A stretch of DNA of 64,000 bases from Roseovarius sp. (GCA_014359765.1 JACIYT010000005.1:1-64000); one strand, 5' to 3'. Positions 1 to 9,315 are shown, numbered from the stretch's first letter. Program-made: numbers and translations. Notes: generated from the letters alone by a model not told the origin.

Positions 1-60
1 GCGCGTCGTCGGGGCCGCGGCCTCCGTAGCGCCTGTCATCTCGTTCGTTCTGTCAGTCAT
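1..60 (-). CDS. 5' end of an unidentified gene, cut by the window edge
   Basis: An ATG on the minus strand at 60 opens 20 codons that run off the left edge (MTDRTNEMTGATEAAAPTTR). A GGGAG Shine-Dalgarno lies about 7 bases upstream of the ATG. The stretch is too short to identify. It reads away from dusA, so the 60-500 interval would hold its promoter. Confidence 0.5.
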   Translation of the reverse strand, partial: MTDRTNEMTGATEAAAPTTR

Positions 61-206
61 GTTCTACTCCCGTTCCTGTCGGAAATAGCGCTCGCGACTG
101 TCTCAGAAAACCGTGCCCAAACCCAGCATCGGTGCAAAGGTCCTCGTCGATGCGCATGCATGGGTCTCCTCATCGGCGGGGTCCCAGGCCAGGGCACAAA
201 TTCAGA

Positions 207-399
207 ATAGCCCTGTCGGGGCGGTTTCCCCGGGGCGCGCATATCGGCTATATGAAGGTCAACCAGCTCACCAAAAGTGTGCAGGCGCGCCCATTGCCGG
301 GCGTCGTCACGGCGCAGGAACGTCTCGTGCAGCAAGGCGGCCCTTCCGTCTGACCTGGACCGGGCAAGCACCGGAGGGAAGCCTGGTGATCGAGGCCAT
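207..399 (-). pseudogene. Decayed N-terminal fragment of a tyrosine-type integrase
   Basis: From the ATG at 399 the minus strand reads MASITRLPSGACPVQVRRKG, the typical opening of alphaproteobacterial phage integrases (MASI.KLPSG.W..QVR.KG). The frame stops at about 307. The next part of the family pattern continues in another frame (HETFLRRDDARQWA, then TFGELVDLHIADM..GKPPR). I infer a one-base frameshift near 325-335 and a loss of about 25 codons between QWA and TFGEL. No catalytic domain follows. The rest of the 61-501 interval shows no gene I can support. Confidence 0.6.
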
Positions 400-501
400 T
401 TTCGTGCGCACCATGTGGGCAATGAGACGTCGAAACGGGGGATATTCGGGGCTATCAGGGCGTAGTCTGGCGTGGGCGCCATTCAAGCGAACGGGTTGAA
501 G

Positions 502-1500
502 ATGCAGAAAATGGCCGAAAAGCACTCACATAGGCTATCGGTGGCGCCGATGATGGACTGGACCGACAGGCATTGCCGGTATCTGCATCGCCTGCTCAGC
601 CGCCACACGCTCCTTTATACGGAGATGGTCACGGCGCCTGCGCTGGTGCGGGGTGGGGCGCTGCATCTGCTCGAGCACAGCCCCGAGGAGCATCCCGTGG
701 CGCTGCAACTGGGCGGGTCGGACCCTGATGAGCTGGCGCAGGCGGCGCGGCTGGGGGCGGCCGCGGGCTATGGCGAGATCAACCTCAATTGTGGTTGTCC
801 CTCGGACCGGGTGCAGTCGGGCACATTCGGGGCGGTGCTGATGCGCGATCCGGGGCTGGTGGCGCAATGTGTGGGCGCGATGCGGGCGGCGGTCGATGTC
901 GATGTGACGGTGAAATGCCGCATCGGTGTCGATGAGCAGGATCCCGAGGAGGTGCTGCCGGAGTTCCTGGCGCATATCGTGGCGGCGGGGGTCACGCACG
1001 TCATCATCCACGCGCGCAAGGCATGGCTTCAGGGGCTCAGCCCCAGGGACAACCGCGAGATACCGCCGCTCGATCACGATCTGGTGCTGCGGATGAAGGG
1101 GCTCTTTCCCAATCTGCAGATCTCGATCAATGGCGGCATTACTTCGCTCGATCAGGCCGAGGCGCTGCTCGCCGCGGGGCTCGACGGGGTGATGGTGGGG
1201 CGCGCGGCCTACCATCGGCCTGCCGACATCCTGTGCGCCGCCGACCGGCGGATCCATGGCGCGCCGGGGCCGGACAGCACGCCCGAGGGCGCGGTGCGCG
1301 CCATGCTGCCCTATATCGAGGCGCATCTGGCGGCCGGCGGGCGGCTCCATCAGGTCACGCGGCACATGCTGGACCTCTTCGCGGGGCGCCCCGGGGCGCG
1401 TGGCTGGCGGCGGGTGCTCTCGGAAGGGGCGGTGCGCCCCGGCGCGGGGCCGGAGCTTGTCGAGGCGGCGCTGGCCGGGCTGGGCGCGCCCGCGGCCTGA
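502..1500 (+). CDS. dusA: tRNA-dihydrouridine(20/20a) synthase DusA
   Basis: FMN-dependent enzyme that uses NADPH to reduce uridine to dihydrouridine in the tRNA D-loop; cytosolic. The N-terminus carries the DusA signature SVAPMMDWTDRHCR followed by LLYTEMVTAPA. The catalytic cysteine lies in NLNCGCPSDRVQSG. Next come the substrate/FMN segment HARKAWLQGLSP and the phosphate-binding parts SINGGI and MVGRAAYHRP. The length of 332 residues fits the DusA subfamily. The start at 502 is chosen so the protein begins just before the conserved core; ATG 511 or 472 is also possible, and no start has a strong Shine-Dalgarno. The gene stands alone, convergent with the lipoprotein gene. Confidence 0.93.
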   Translation: MQKMAEKHSHRLSVAPMMDWTDRHCRYLHRLLSRHTLLYTEMVTAPALVRGGALHLLEHSPEEHPVALQLGGSDPDELAQAARLGAAAGYGEINLNCGCPSDRVQSGTFGAVLMRDPGLVAQCVGAMRAAVDVDVTVKCRIGVDEQDPEEVLPEFLAHIVAAGVTHVIIHARKAWLQGLSPRDNREIPPLDHDLVLRMKGLFPNLQISINGGITSLDQAEALLAAGLDGVMVGRAAYHRPADILCAADRRIHGAPGPDSTPEGAVRAMLPYIEAHLAAGGRLHQVTRHMLDLFAGRPGARGWRRVLSEGAVRPGAGPELVEAALAGLGAPAA

Positions 1501-1521
1501 GCGCGGCCGCGGGATGCGGCG

Positions 1522-1974
1522 TCAGGGGGTGACGACCTGCCAGCCGCCGCCCGGAAGGCGGCGCGCGCAGCTCGTGGGGCCGAGCGGCGGCTGCGCGCTG
1601 TCGGGATCGGGCGCCGGGGTATCGGGCGCGCAGGCGGGCAGGCGCACCGGGCGAAACCCGGCCTCGGCCATGCATTGATCGACCACGCGCGCGCGCAATT
1701 CGGCATTGGCGTCGTAGCTCTCGGTGCGGCCCGGCTCGATCAGCACGAAGCCGCGGTGATAATGGCCATACGGCCCGTGGTAATAATGCGGCATGTAGCG
1801 CGGCGGAATATAGGTGGTGCGGATGTCGCGCGGCACCTCGCGCAGCGCCGCCACCTCGCAGCTCGTGCGCAGCGCCGTGACCTGCCCGGGCGCCGCGCCC
1901 GCCTTGTGATAGAGGGGCGGGGGCGCGCAGGCGGCGAGCGCCGCAAGGCACACAAGGGGCGCGAGGCGTTTCAT
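1522..1974 (-). CDS. Small predicted lipoprotein of unknown function
   Basis: 150 residues. The N-terminus MKRLAPLVCLAALAAC is a lipoprotein signal peptide ending in a LAAC lipobox, so the mature protein should be acylated at Cys16. The middle is rich in Tyr, His and Pro (YIPPRYMPHYYHGPYGHYHRG), which could bind metal or be structural. The C-terminal half has three cysteines (QCMAE, PACAP, TSCARR). I do not recognise a family. It is convergent with dusA and divergent from trkA, with about 95 bases between its start and the TrkA start. Confidence 0.7.
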   Translation of the reverse strand: MKRLAPLVCLAALAACAPPPLYHKAGAAPGQVTALRTSCEVAALREVPRDIRTTYIPPRYMPHYYHGPYGHYHRGFVLIEPGRTESYDANAELRARVVDQCMAEAGFRPVRLPACAPDTPAPDPDSAQPPLGPTSCARRLPGGGWQVVTP

Positions 1975-2071
1975 GGGCGCATCATATCAGGGCGCGTGGC
2001 CGGGGACAAAGCGATTGACCGGTTTCGGGGCTTCTGTCATGCAGCGGCGAGGTCAGGACGAGGCAATCGGC

Positions 2072-3451
2072 ATGAAGGTCATCATCTGCGGGGCCGGTCA
2101 GGTGGGCTGGCAGATCGCGCGCCATCTCTCGGGCGAGATGAACGATGTGACGGTCGTGGACAGCAATCCCGACCTGGTGCGCCGCGCGACGGATACGCTC
2201 GATGTGCAGGGGGTCATCGGCTTTGCCTCCTATCCCGATGTTCTCGATCAGGCGGGCGCGCGCGATGCCGAGATGATCATCGCCGCCACCTATTCCGACG
2301 AGGTGAACATGGTCACCTGCCAGGTGGCGCATTCGGTCTTCGGCATCAGGCGCAAGATCGCGCGGCTGCGCAGCCAGACCTATCTCGATCCGGCCTATGC
2401 CGATCTCTACCGGCGCGATCACATGCCGATCGACGTGATGATCAGCCCCGAGCGCGAGGTGGCGCAGGCGGCGCTGCGGCGGCTCTCGGTGCCGGCGGCC
2501 TTCGACGCGGAGCTGTTCATGGATGGCGCGGCGCAGCTCCTGGGGCTGCGGCTCGATGCGGATTGCCCGGTGCTCAACACGCCGCTGCGCCAGCTCAGCG
2601 ATCTCTTCTCGACGTTGCGGGTGGTGGTGCTCGCGGTGCGGCGCGAGGGGCGGCTGTTTGCCCCGGAGCCGAGCGATCAGCTCTTCGAGGGGGATGATGC
2701 CTATCTGTTTGCGCCCGTCGAGGATGTGGCGCGCACGCTCGAGGTGTTCGGCAAGTCGCAGAAGAAGCAGGAGCGCGCGGTCATCATCGGCGGCGGCAAT
2801 ATCGGGCTGAGCGTGGCGCAATCGCTCGAACAGGGGCAGGGCGGGCGCGTCCGCGCCAAGGTCATCGAGATCAACCGCGCCCGCGCCGAGCGCGCCGCCG
2901 ATGCGCTCGAGCGGACCATCGTGCTCAACGGTGACGGGCTCAATGCGGCGATTCTCGCCGAGGCGGGGATCGCGCAGGCCGATGCGGTTCTCGCGGTGAC
3001 CGATGACGACAAGACCAACATGCTCGCCGCCGTGCGCGCCAAGTCCGAGGGCTGTCCCTTTGCCATCGCGCTGGTCAACGATCCGACGCTGGTGCCGCTG
3101 CTCGAGCCGCTGGGGATCGACGCCTATATCAACCCGCGCGCGACCACCGTCAGTTCCATCCTGCGCCACATCCGGCACGGGCGGGTGCGCGGTGTCTATT
3201 CGATCGGCGATGCCGAGGGCGAGGTGCTGGAGGCCGAGGTTCTCTCGACCTCCTCGATCGCCGGGGCGGCGCTGCGCGATATCGACTTTCCCGAGGGGGT
3301 GCTGGTCGGCGGGGTGCGCAGGGGCGCGCAGATCCACAAGCCCTCGGGCGGGCTGCGGATCGAGGCGGGCGACGTGGTGGTGATCTTTGCGCTGGCGGCG
3401 GATGTGGCGGCGGTCGAGCGGCTGTTGCAGGTCTCGGTCGAATATTTCTGA
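2072..3451 (+). CDS. trkA: Trk potassium uptake system NAD-binding regulatory protein TrkA
   Basis: Cytosolic gating subunit of the Trk K+ transporter. Two tandem RCK units are visible: an N-terminal Rossmann domain opening MKVIICGAGQVGWQIA (GxGxxG) and a second one near residue 235 (AVIIGGGNIGLSVA). Each is followed by a TrkA-C domain. The 459-residue length is normal. ATG 2072 is preferred because it begins the Rossmann strand directly and has a GAGG about 8 bases upstream; the frame is open back to 1973. TrkH follows after 4 bases, so the two are surely co-transcribed. Elsewhere in this order trkA often follows ntrX; here dusA and a lipoprotein gene lie upstream. Confidence 0.95.
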   Translation: MKVIICGAGQVGWQIARHLSGEMNDVTVVDSNPDLVRRATDTLDVQGVIGFASYPDVLDQAGARDAEMIIAATYSDEVNMVTCQVAHSVFGIRRKIARLRSQTYLDPAYADLYRRDHMPIDVMISPEREVAQAALRRLSVPAAFDAELFMDGAAQLLGLRLDADCPVLNTPLRQLSDLFSTLRVVVLAVRREGRLFAPEPSDQLFEGDDAYLFAPVEDVARTLEVFGKSQKKQERAVIIGGGNIGLSVAQSLEQGQGGRVRAKVIEINRARAERAADALERTIVLNGDGLNAAILAEAGIAQADAVLAVTDDDKTNMLAAVRAKSEGCPFAIALVNDPTLVPLLEPLGIDAYINPRATTVSSILRHIRHGRVRGVYSIGDAEGEVLEAEVLSTSSIAGAALRDIDFPEGVLVGGVRRGAQIHKPSGGLRIEAGDVVVIFALAADVAAVERLLQVSVEYF

Positions 3452-3455
3452 CGCC

Positions 3456-4979
3456 ATGGCTGCGCGGATCCTCCGATTTCCCCTGATCCTGATCGTCGCG
3501 GGGCTGGCGGCGGCGATGATGTTCCTGCCCGCCATCGACGCGGCGATGCGGGGCAACAGCCAGGTCGGGCGGGCGTTCTTCTATTGCGGGGGGCTGGGGC
3601 TGGCGGCGGTGGTCTGCCTGGGGCTGGCGATCGCGAACCGGGTGGCCTCGCGCGCGCCGAGCGATGTGCGCAACCTCGCCTCGCTGCTGCTCGCCTATCT
3701 GATTCTGCCGTTCTTTCTGGCGCTGCCGTTCTACCTCGGGGTGCGCAACACGACCTTTCTCAATGCCTGGCTGGAGATGGTTTCGAGCCTGACCACCACC
3801 GGCGCGAGCATGTTCGACACGCCGGGCCGGATCAAGGAGAGCCTGCATCTGTGGCGGGCCCTGGTGGGGTGGGGCGGCGGGCTGCTGATCTGGATTTCGG
3901 CCTCGGCGGTGCTGGCACCGATGAGCCTCGGAGGGTTCGAGGTGACGGCCCGCGCCGAGCCGGGGCAGGATGGTGCGGCGCCGGGCCGGTTTGCGCGCGC
4001 GCGCCCGGAGCGGCGGCTGGCGATCGCCACGCGCACCCTCGCGCCGGTCTATGCCGGGCTGACGCTGGTGCTGTGGATCGCGCTCATGATGGCGGGCGAG
4101 CGGTCCTTCGTGGCGCTGATCCATGCCATGTCCACCCTCGCGACCAGCGGGATTTCCGCGACAGGCGGGTTCCACAACGGCGCGGCGGGGTTCTGGGGCG
4201 AGGCGGCGGTGTTCGTCTTCTTCATCTTCGCGCTGTCGCGGCTCACCTTTTCGTCGGACACGGTGGCGACGACGCGGCCGGGGCTCGTGAACGATCCCGA
4301 ATTCCGGCTCGGGCTGCTGATCGCGGCGGTGGTGCCGCTGATCCTGTTTCTGCGCCACTGGATCGGCGTGATCGACCTCGACGGCGGGGCGAGCCCGGGG
4401 GAGGCGCTGCACGCGCTGTGGGGGGCGGTGTTCACGGTGCTCTCCTTCCTTTCGACCACCGGCTTCGAGAGCGCGGACTGGCAGTCGGCGCGCGCCTGGT
4501 CGGGGCTTGGCACGCCGGGGCTGATCCTCATCGGGCTGGTGATGGTCGGCGGCGGGGTGGCGACGACCGCGGGCGGGGTCAAGCTCCTGCGGGTGTTCGC
4601 GCTCTACCTTCATGCGCGACGCGAGATCGAGCGGCTGGTGCATCCCTCCTCGGTCGGGCGGGCGTCGGCCGGGGGGGGGCGCATCCGGCGGCAGGGGGCC
4701 TATGTGGCGTGGATCTTCTTCATGCTCTTCGCGCTCTCGCTGTGTGCGCTGACGGTGGCGCTGTCGCTGGCGGGGCTCAATTTCGAGACCGCGCTCATCG
4801 TCGCGCTCTCGGGGTTGTCATCCACCGGGCCGCTCATCCTGAGCGCCGCCGAAGTGCCGATCCGTCTCGTCGAACTGGGGCCGGGGGCCAAGATCATCTA
4901 TGGCGGGGCGATGGTGCTGGGCCGGGTCGAGACGCTGGCGATCCTCGCATTGCTGAGCCCGGCGGCCTGGCGCGTGTGA
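3456..4979 (+). CDS. trkH: Trk potassium transporter membrane subunit TrkH
   Basis: Polytopic K+ channel-like subunit, 507 residues, inner membrane. It shows repeated hydrophobic spans and the four pore-loop regions of the Trk/Ktr/HKT fold, seen as SLTTTGASMFDTPG, STLATSGISATGG, SFLSTTGFESADW and SGLSSTGPLIL, each carrying the selectivity-filter glycine. The start at 3456 is 4 bases after the trkA stop and gives a normal TrkH N-terminus. It acts with TrkA, which lies directly upstream. Confidence 0.94.
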   Translation: MAARILRFPLILIVAGLAAAMMFLPAIDAAMRGNSQVGRAFFYCGGLGLAAVVCLGLAIANRVASRAPSDVRNLASLLLAYLILPFFLALPFYLGVRNTTFLNAWLEMVSSLTTTGASMFDTPGRIKESLHLWRALVGWGGGLLIWISASAVLAPMSLGGFEVTARAEPGQDGAAPGRFARARPERRLAIATRTLAPVYAGLTLVLWIALMMAGERSFVALIHAMSTLATSGISATGGFHNGAAGFWGEAAVFVFFIFALSRLTFSSDTVATTRPGLVNDPEFRLGLLIAAVVPLILFLRHWIGVIDLDGGASPGEALHALWGAVFTVLSFLSTTGFESADWQSARAWSGLGTPGLILIGLVMVGGGVATTAGGVKLLRVFALYLHARREIERLVHPSSVGRASAGGGRIRRQGAYVAWIFFMLFALSLCALTVALSLAGLNFETALIVALSGLSSTGPLILSAAEVPIRLVELGPGAKIIYGGAMVLGRVETLAILALLSPAAWRV

Positions 4980-5090
4980 GGGCGCCCGAATTTCGGGCTG
5001 GAAACCCGCCCCATTGCGCGACATACTCCCCCCGATGAACGAATTCCGCGCCGACAGGCGGCGCGTGCAAGAACAAGGGCAGGGGGCGCA

Positions 5091-5330
5091 ATGGCTTCGG
5101 ATCGTCAGAATTTGCAGGACGCTTTTCTCAACCACGTGCGCAAGGCCAAGATCCCGGTCACGATCTTCCTGATCAACGGGGTCAAGTTGCAGGGCGTCAT
5201 CACATGGTTCGACAATTTCTGCATCCTCTTGCGCCGCGACGGGCAATCGCAGCTTGTCTACAAGCATGCGGTCTCGACGATCATGCCGTCGCAGCCGATC
5301 TCGCTCTATGAGGGTGACGGCGAGAATTGA
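5091..5330 (+). CDS. hfq: RNA chaperone Hfq
   Basis: 79-residue Sm-like hexameric RNA chaperone that pairs small RNAs with mRNAs. It has the Sm1 region ([20 protein letters not shown]) with the proximal-face Q8 equivalent (QNLQD), and the Sm2 region ending [12 protein letters not shown], whose YKHA matches the canonical Y/FKHAIST motif. There is almost no C-terminal tail, as usual in alphaproteobacteria. A 111-base gap after trkH suggests its own promoter. Its stop overlaps the start of hflX. Confidence 0.97.
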   Translation: MASDRQNLQDAFLNHVRKAKIPVTIFLINGVKLQGVITWFDNFCILLRRDGQSQLVYKHAVSTIMPSQPISLYEGDGEN

Positions 5331-6604
5331 GAGAACACGCGCGCCCGATCACGCGGGCCTTTGTCATTCATCCCGAAATTGCCGGGGCCGAGCGGGGCCG
5401 CGATCCCGGCCTTGCGCTGGAAGAGGCGGTATCGCTGGCGCGCGCGCTGCCCGATCTGGAGGTGGTGGGGGCCGAGCATGTCCGCCTGCGCAAGCCCGAT
5501 GCCGGCCGGCTCTTTGGCAAGGGCAAGCAGGAAGAGCTGCGCGCGGCGATCGCGGCGGCCGAGGCCGAGCTGGTGCTGGTCGATGGGCCGCTCAGCCCGG
5601 TGCAGCAGCGCAATCTCGAAAAGCTCTGGGATGTGAAGATCCTCGACCGGACGGGCCTCATCCTGGAGATCTTCAGCGACCGGGCGGCGACGCGCGAGGG
5701 GGTGTTGCAGGTGGAGATGGCCGCCCTCTCCTATCAGCGCACGCGGCTGGTGCGGGCCTGGACCCATCTGGAGCGGCAGCGCGGCGGGCTCGGTTTCGTG
5801 GGCGGCCCCGGCGAGACGCAGATCGAGGCCGACCGGCGCGCCATCGACGAACAGCTCGTGCGGCTGCGCCGGCAACTCGACAAGGTGGCGCGCACGCGCA
5901 GCCTGCACCGCGCCGCGCGCGCCAGGGTGCCGTTTCCGGTGGTGGCGCTGGTGGGCTACACCAACGCGGGCAAATCGACGCTCTTCAACCGGCTGACCGG
6001 GGCCGATGTGATGGCCCGGGACATGCTCTTTGCCACGCTCGATCCGACGATGCGGCGCGTGGCCCTGCCCGAAGGCGGGCCCGAGGTGATCCTGTCGGAT
6101 ACGGTGGGGTTCATCAGCGACCTGCCGACCGAGCTGGTGGCGGCGTTTCGCGCCACGCTCGAGGAGGTGCTTTCCGCCGATCTCATCGTGCATGTGCGCG
6201 ACATCTCGCATCCCGAAACGGAGGCACAGGCCGCCGATGTCGCGGCGATTCTCGACAGTCTCGGGGTGGGCGCGGAGGTGCCGCGCCTCGAGGTCTGGAA
6301 CAAGATCGACCGGCTCGATGACGAGCGGCGCGCGGCGCTTCTGACGCAGGCGGCGCGGCGCGAGGGGGTGCTCGCCCTGTCGGCGGTGACGGGCGAGGGG
6401 CTGGGCGCGCTGGTGGCAGCGATCGGGAACACGCTTTCGGAGGTCACGCATGTGAGCGAGCTTCACCTGGGCTTTGACGAGGGGCGCAAGCGCGCCTGGC
6501 TCTTCGAGAAGGATCTCGTGGAAGAAGAGCGCCAGGGCGAGGACGGCTTTGATCTCACCGTGCGCTGGAGCGCGCGCGACGAGGCGCGGTTTCGTGCGCT
6601 CTGA
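5327..6604 (+). CDS. hflX: Ribosome-associated GTPase HflX
   Basis: 425 residues. HflX splits stalled or stressed 70S ribosomes. An N-terminal HflX domain with the glycine-rich [15 protein letters not shown] is followed by a GTPase domain: G1 [10 protein letters not shown]3 [11 protein letters not shown]4 NKID. The best start is TTG at 5327, overlapping the hfq TGA by 4 bases and giving an N-terminus of the usual length. A later in-frame ATG would remove part of the HflX domain. The overlap implies translational coupling with hfq, the classic pair. Confidence 0.93.
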   Translation: MREHARPITRAFVIHPEIAGAERGRDPGLALEEAVSLARALPDLEVVGAEHVRLRKPDAGRLFGKGKQEELRAAIAAAEAELVLVDGPLSPVQQRNLEKLWDVKILDRTGLILEIFSDRAATREGVLQVEMAALSYQRTRLVRAWTHLERQRGGLGFVGGPGETQIEADRRAIDEQLVRLRRQLDKVARTRSLHRAARARVPFPVVALVGYTNAGKSTLFNRLTGADVMARDMLFATLDPTMRRVALPEGGPEVILSDTVGFISDLPTELVAAFRATLEEVLSADLIVHVRDISHPETEAQAADVAAILDSLGVGAEVPRLEVWNKIDRLDDERRAALLTQAARREGVLALSAVTGEGLGALVAAIGNTLSEVTHVSELHLGFDEGRKRAWLFEKDLVEEERQGEDGFDLTVRWSARDEARFRAL

Positions 6605-6710
6605 GAGAGGGGGGCGGACGGAAAATGCGCAAATGCCGCGTGCGGTGCTTGACGGGGGCGCGGGGGGCGCTTAGAAGCGCGACACGCCCGAGGGATCGGG
6701 CGGGCAGCGA

Positions 6711-6787
6711 GCGGTTGTAGCTCAGTTGGTTAGAGTACCGGCCTGTCACGCCGGGGGTCGCGGGTTCGAGCCCCGTCAACCGCGCCA
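6711..6787 (+). tRNA. tRNA-Asp (GTC), first copy
   Basis: A 77-base cloverleaf. Acceptor GCGGTTG pairs with CAACCGC, the D-loop is AGCTCAGTTGGTTAGA, the anticodon loop CCTGTCACG carries GTC, the T-loop is GGTTCGAGCCC, and CCA is encoded. It is identical to the copy that starts 111 bases downstream. Confidence 0.97.
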
Positions 6788-6821
6788 CCGCTGCCCCGAT
6801 CCGGTCCTCCCGTCGCGTTGC

Positions 6822-6898
6822 GCGGTTGTAGCTCAGTTGGTTAGAGTACCGGCCTGTCACGCCGGGGGTCGCGGGTTCGAGCCCCGTCAACCGCGCCA
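6822..6898 (+). tRNA. tRNA-Asp (GTC), second copy
   Basis: Base-for-base identical to the copy at 6711 over all 77 positions including the encoded CCA, with the same GTC anticodon. The 34-base spacer between them is not repeated. Recent duplication or gene conversion is likely, and they could be one transcript. Confidence 0.97.
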
Positions 6899-6946
6899 TT
6901 TCCTCCCCGGATTTCCTGCCGCGCGGCGCCGGTCGGGTCACGCCGC

Positions 6947-7384
6947 TCAGATCACCAGAACCGGCACTTCGGAGAGGCCCGTCACCTTGTGCGATACGCT
7001 GCCCAGAAGGTAGCCCTCCATCGAGCCCATGCCGCGGCTGCCGATCACGATCAGGTCGTTTTCGTGATCCCTGGCGAATTTGACGATGGTGCGCGCCGTG
7101 GGGCCGGATTTGACGAAGGCGCGGACCTGGGTGAAACCCGCCGCGAGGGCGTGCTTCTTGGCGTAATCGGCCACTTCCCTGGCATGGGCCGACATGACGT
7201 CGTCAAGATTGCCCGGATCGGAGGGCCGCACCATCGACAGCGACGCCTCGAGCATCGAGTGATGGCGATAGACCGTCAGGATGGTCAGCGTCCCGCCGGT
7301 GAGGCGGGCCAGTTCGATCGCCGCATCGAGCGCCCTTTTCGCATTGGGCGAGCCGTCGAAAGGCACGAGAATCGATTGGAACAT
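6947..7384 (-). CDS. Universal stress protein of the TRAP transporter operon (TeaD-like)
   Basis: 145-residue UspA-family protein. The C-terminus has the ATP-binding pattern G-2x-G-9x-G-S (GSRGMGSMEGYLLGSVS), and the N-terminal strand is FQSILVPFDGSPNAKRA. It is the last gene of the dctPQM-type operon, 17 bases downstream of the large permease. A UspA protein at the end of a TRAP operon is the arrangement of teaABCD of Halomonas, where TeaD binds ATP and modulates ectoine transport. The same regulatory role is inferred here. Confidence 0.88.
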   Translation of the reverse strand: MFQSILVPFDGSPNAKRALDAAIELARLTGGTLTILTVYRHHSMLEASLSMVRPSDPGNLDDVMSAHAREVADYAKKHALAAGFTQVRAFVKSGPTARTIVKFARDHENDLIVIGSRGMGSMEGYLLGSVSHKVTGLSEVPVLVI

Positions 7385-7401
7385 GAGTGTCCTCCCCGGG
7401 G

Positions 7402-8685
7402 TTATCTGAAGGCCAGATCGCGCAGGAAGAGGGCGATCTGCGGGAAGTAGATCAGCGCCACGGCGACCGAAAGCAGGATGAAGATGAAGGGAGGCGTGCC
7501 GCGAATGACCTCCCAGTAGGGCCGCTTGAAGACGGCGATGGCGGTGAAGATGTCACAGCCAAAGGGCGGCGTGGCCGAGCCGATGGCGACCTGCAGCGTG
7601 ATGATCGTGCCCACCAGAACCGGATCGAGCCCGACGGCGTTCACCACCGGCGCGAAGATCGGGACCATGACGAGGATCACCACGATGGGATCGACGAACA
7701 TGCAGCCGATGAAGAACGCGATGGAGATGACGAAGAGCACCCCGACCTGCCCCATCTGGTCGATCCCGATGGCGCCGAGGATTTCCTGCGGGATCTGGGC
7801 AAAGGAAATCACCCAGGAAAATGCCGCGCCGACGCCCACGAGGATGAACACTACCGCGGTGATCAGCCCGGTGGATTTCGCCGTGTCATAGACCCCCGCC
7901 AGGTCGAGCGAGCGGAATACCAGCACCTCGAGGATGAGCGCGTAGAGCACGCAGGCCGCCGCTGCCTCGGTGGGGGAGAAGATGCCGCCATAGATGCCGC
8001 CGATGATGATCGCCGGGAACCCGAGCGGCCAGAGCGCCTGACGAAGCGCGCGGGCGCGGTCGGGCCAGCTGGTTTTCGCCTCGGTGGGGACATTGTTGCG
8101 CACCGCGTAGATCCAGGAATAGATCGAGAAGAGCAGCAGGATCAGCAGCCCCGGCCCGATCCCCGCGATGAAGAGTTCGGCAATCGAGGTGTTGGACACG
8201 ACGCCATAGATGATCATCCCGATGGAGGGCGGGATCAGGAAGGCGATGTCGGAGGAGTTCACGATCAGCGCAAGGATGAAGCTGTCGTTATATCCGGCCT
8301 TCTGCATCCGCGGCCGCAGAGGGGAGCCGATCGCCACCACCGTGGCCTGCGTGGAGCCCGAGACCGCGCCGAACATCGTGCAGGCCGCCGCGGTCGAGAC
8401 CGCGAGGCCGCCCTTGAGATGGCCCACGAAGGCCATCACCAGGTCGATGAGCCGCCCCGCCGATTGCCCGCGCGTCATGATGTCGGCGGCAAAGATGAAC
8501 ATCGGCACGGCGATGAGAGAGGCGGGGCGGATGCCCGCCATGATCTGCTGGATCATCGTCTCGAGCTGACCGAAACCGCCGAAAAGCGTGTAGAAGCCCA
8601 CAAAGGCCCCCACGATCAGCGGGATCATCATTGGAAAGCCCAGAAGCAGCAGGACGATCATGATCGAGAAAATCGTTGCGGCCAT
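7402..8685 (-). CDS. TRAP transporter large permease (DctM/TeaC-type)
   Basis: 427 residues with about 12 hydrophobic segments, which is the usual DctM size. This is the ion-coupled translocating subunit of a tripartite ATP-independent periplasmic transporter. Typical family stretches include GFPMMIPLIVGAFVG near the N-terminus, SGSTQATVVAIGSPL, and FIGCMFVDPIVVILVMVPIF near residue 310. The ATG at 8685 is 3 bases after the small permease stop, so the two are co-translated. Confidence 0.93.
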   Translation of the reverse strand: MAATIFSIMIVLLLLGFPMMIPLIVGAFVGFYTLFGGFGQLETMIQQIMAGIRPASLIAVPMFIFAADIMTRGQSAGRLIDLVMAFVGHLKGGLAVSTAAACTMFGAVSGSTQATVVAIGSPLRPRMQKAGYNDSFILALIVNSSDIAFLIPPSIGMIIYGVVSNTSIAELFIAGIGPGLLILLLFSIYSWIYAVRNNVPTEAKTSWPDRARALRQALWPLGFPAIIIGGIYGGIFSPTEAAAACVLYALILEVLVFRSLDLAGVYDTAKSTGLITAVVFILVGVGAAFSWVISFAQIPQEILGAIGIDQMGQVGVLFVISIAFFIGCMFVDPIVVILVMVPIFAPVVNAVGLDPVLVGTIITLQVAIGSATPPFGCDIFTAIAVFKRPYWEVIRGTPPFIFILLSVAVALIYFPQIALFLRDLAFR

Positions 8686-8688
8686 GGC

Positions 8689-9315
8689 TCAGACCTCCAT
8701 TTCGTCGTCTTCATATCCCTCAAGCACGGCAGTCGAGAGGTAGATATCCCGCGACAGGATGTTCTTGATGGCCGTGAGCAGGTATTGCAGCCCGGTCATG
8801 AAGAAGCCCACCGGCACCCAGACAAGGGTGACCCAGACCGGGATCTGAAGCGACGGCAGGACGCGCCCGCGCCCGGCCTGCGTCAGGATATACTGGAAAG
8901 AGTAATAGCACAGCCCGAGCATGAACGCCGCCGTGACCAGCGCGATCACGATCATCATGTATTTGCGCATCCTGGGGGGCATTGCGTCGTAGATTGCCGA
9001 CATGCGGATATGGCGGCCCTGCCGGGCGGCATAGCTGATGCCGGCGAAGGTGATCAGGATGATCAGGATGCGGTTGAGCTCTTCGGAAAAGAAGATGCTG
9101 TTCTGAAAGACGAACCGGCCCACCACATTGGCGACGGTATTGGCGGCCATCAGGAGCACACCGGCGGCAAGCATCACGGCCTCGATGCGGGCGATCAGCG
9201 TGTCGAGTGTTCCGAGAAATCCGGGCAGGGTGGAAACATAGGCGTCCCGAGCGGGCGTGTTTCGTGCATTCTGTTGCGGCGGTGATGCTCGGTCCGGTTC
9301 CGGCTTGTCGTTCAC
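8689..9315 (-). CDS. TRAP transporter small permease (DctQ/TeaB-type)
   Basis: 208 residues with four predicted membrane segments (for example [21 protein letters not shown] and [20 protein letters not shown]). It has the DctQ-type pattern [17 protein letters not shown] in the second segment and an acidic C-terminus. It partners the large permease immediately downstream and the binding protein upstream. An in-frame ATG further inside could be used; 9315 keeps a hydrophilic N-terminal tail of about 30 residues. Confidence 0.87.
   Translation of the reverse strand: MNDKPEPDRASPPQQNARNTPARDAYVSTLPGFLGTLDTLIARIEAVMLAAGVLLMAANTVANVVGRFVFQNSIFFSEELNRILIILITFAGISYAARQGRHIRMSAIYDAMPPRMRKYMMIVIALVTAAFMLGLCYYSFQYILTQAGRGRVLPSLQIPVWVTLVWVPVGFFMTGLQYLLTAIKNILSRDIYLSTAVLEGYEDDEMEV

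Noticed and set aside
113-499. 128-codon plus-strand frame before dusA
   Set aside because: It overlaps the integrase relic on the other strand, has no ribosome site and no family pattern.
1982-3556. Long open frame on the minus strand opposite trkA
   Set aside because: It is antisense to a clear TrkA, rich in Arg/His/Asp as expected from a GC-rich shadow frame, and matches no family.
3150-4643. Long minus-strand frame opposite trkA/trkH
   Set aside because: The composition (Arg, Pro, Gln, His) is typical of a frame read against a membrane protein gene; no start site or family.
4984-4998. GCCCGAA/TTCGGGC dyad after trkH as a terminator
   Set aside because: The dyad has no loop and no T-tract, so it cannot be supported as a terminator.
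7387-9285. 632-codon plus-strand frame opposite the TRAP permeases
   Set aside because: Asp/His/Arg-rich antisense of hydrophobic codons; the minus strand gives clear DctM and DctQ proteins.
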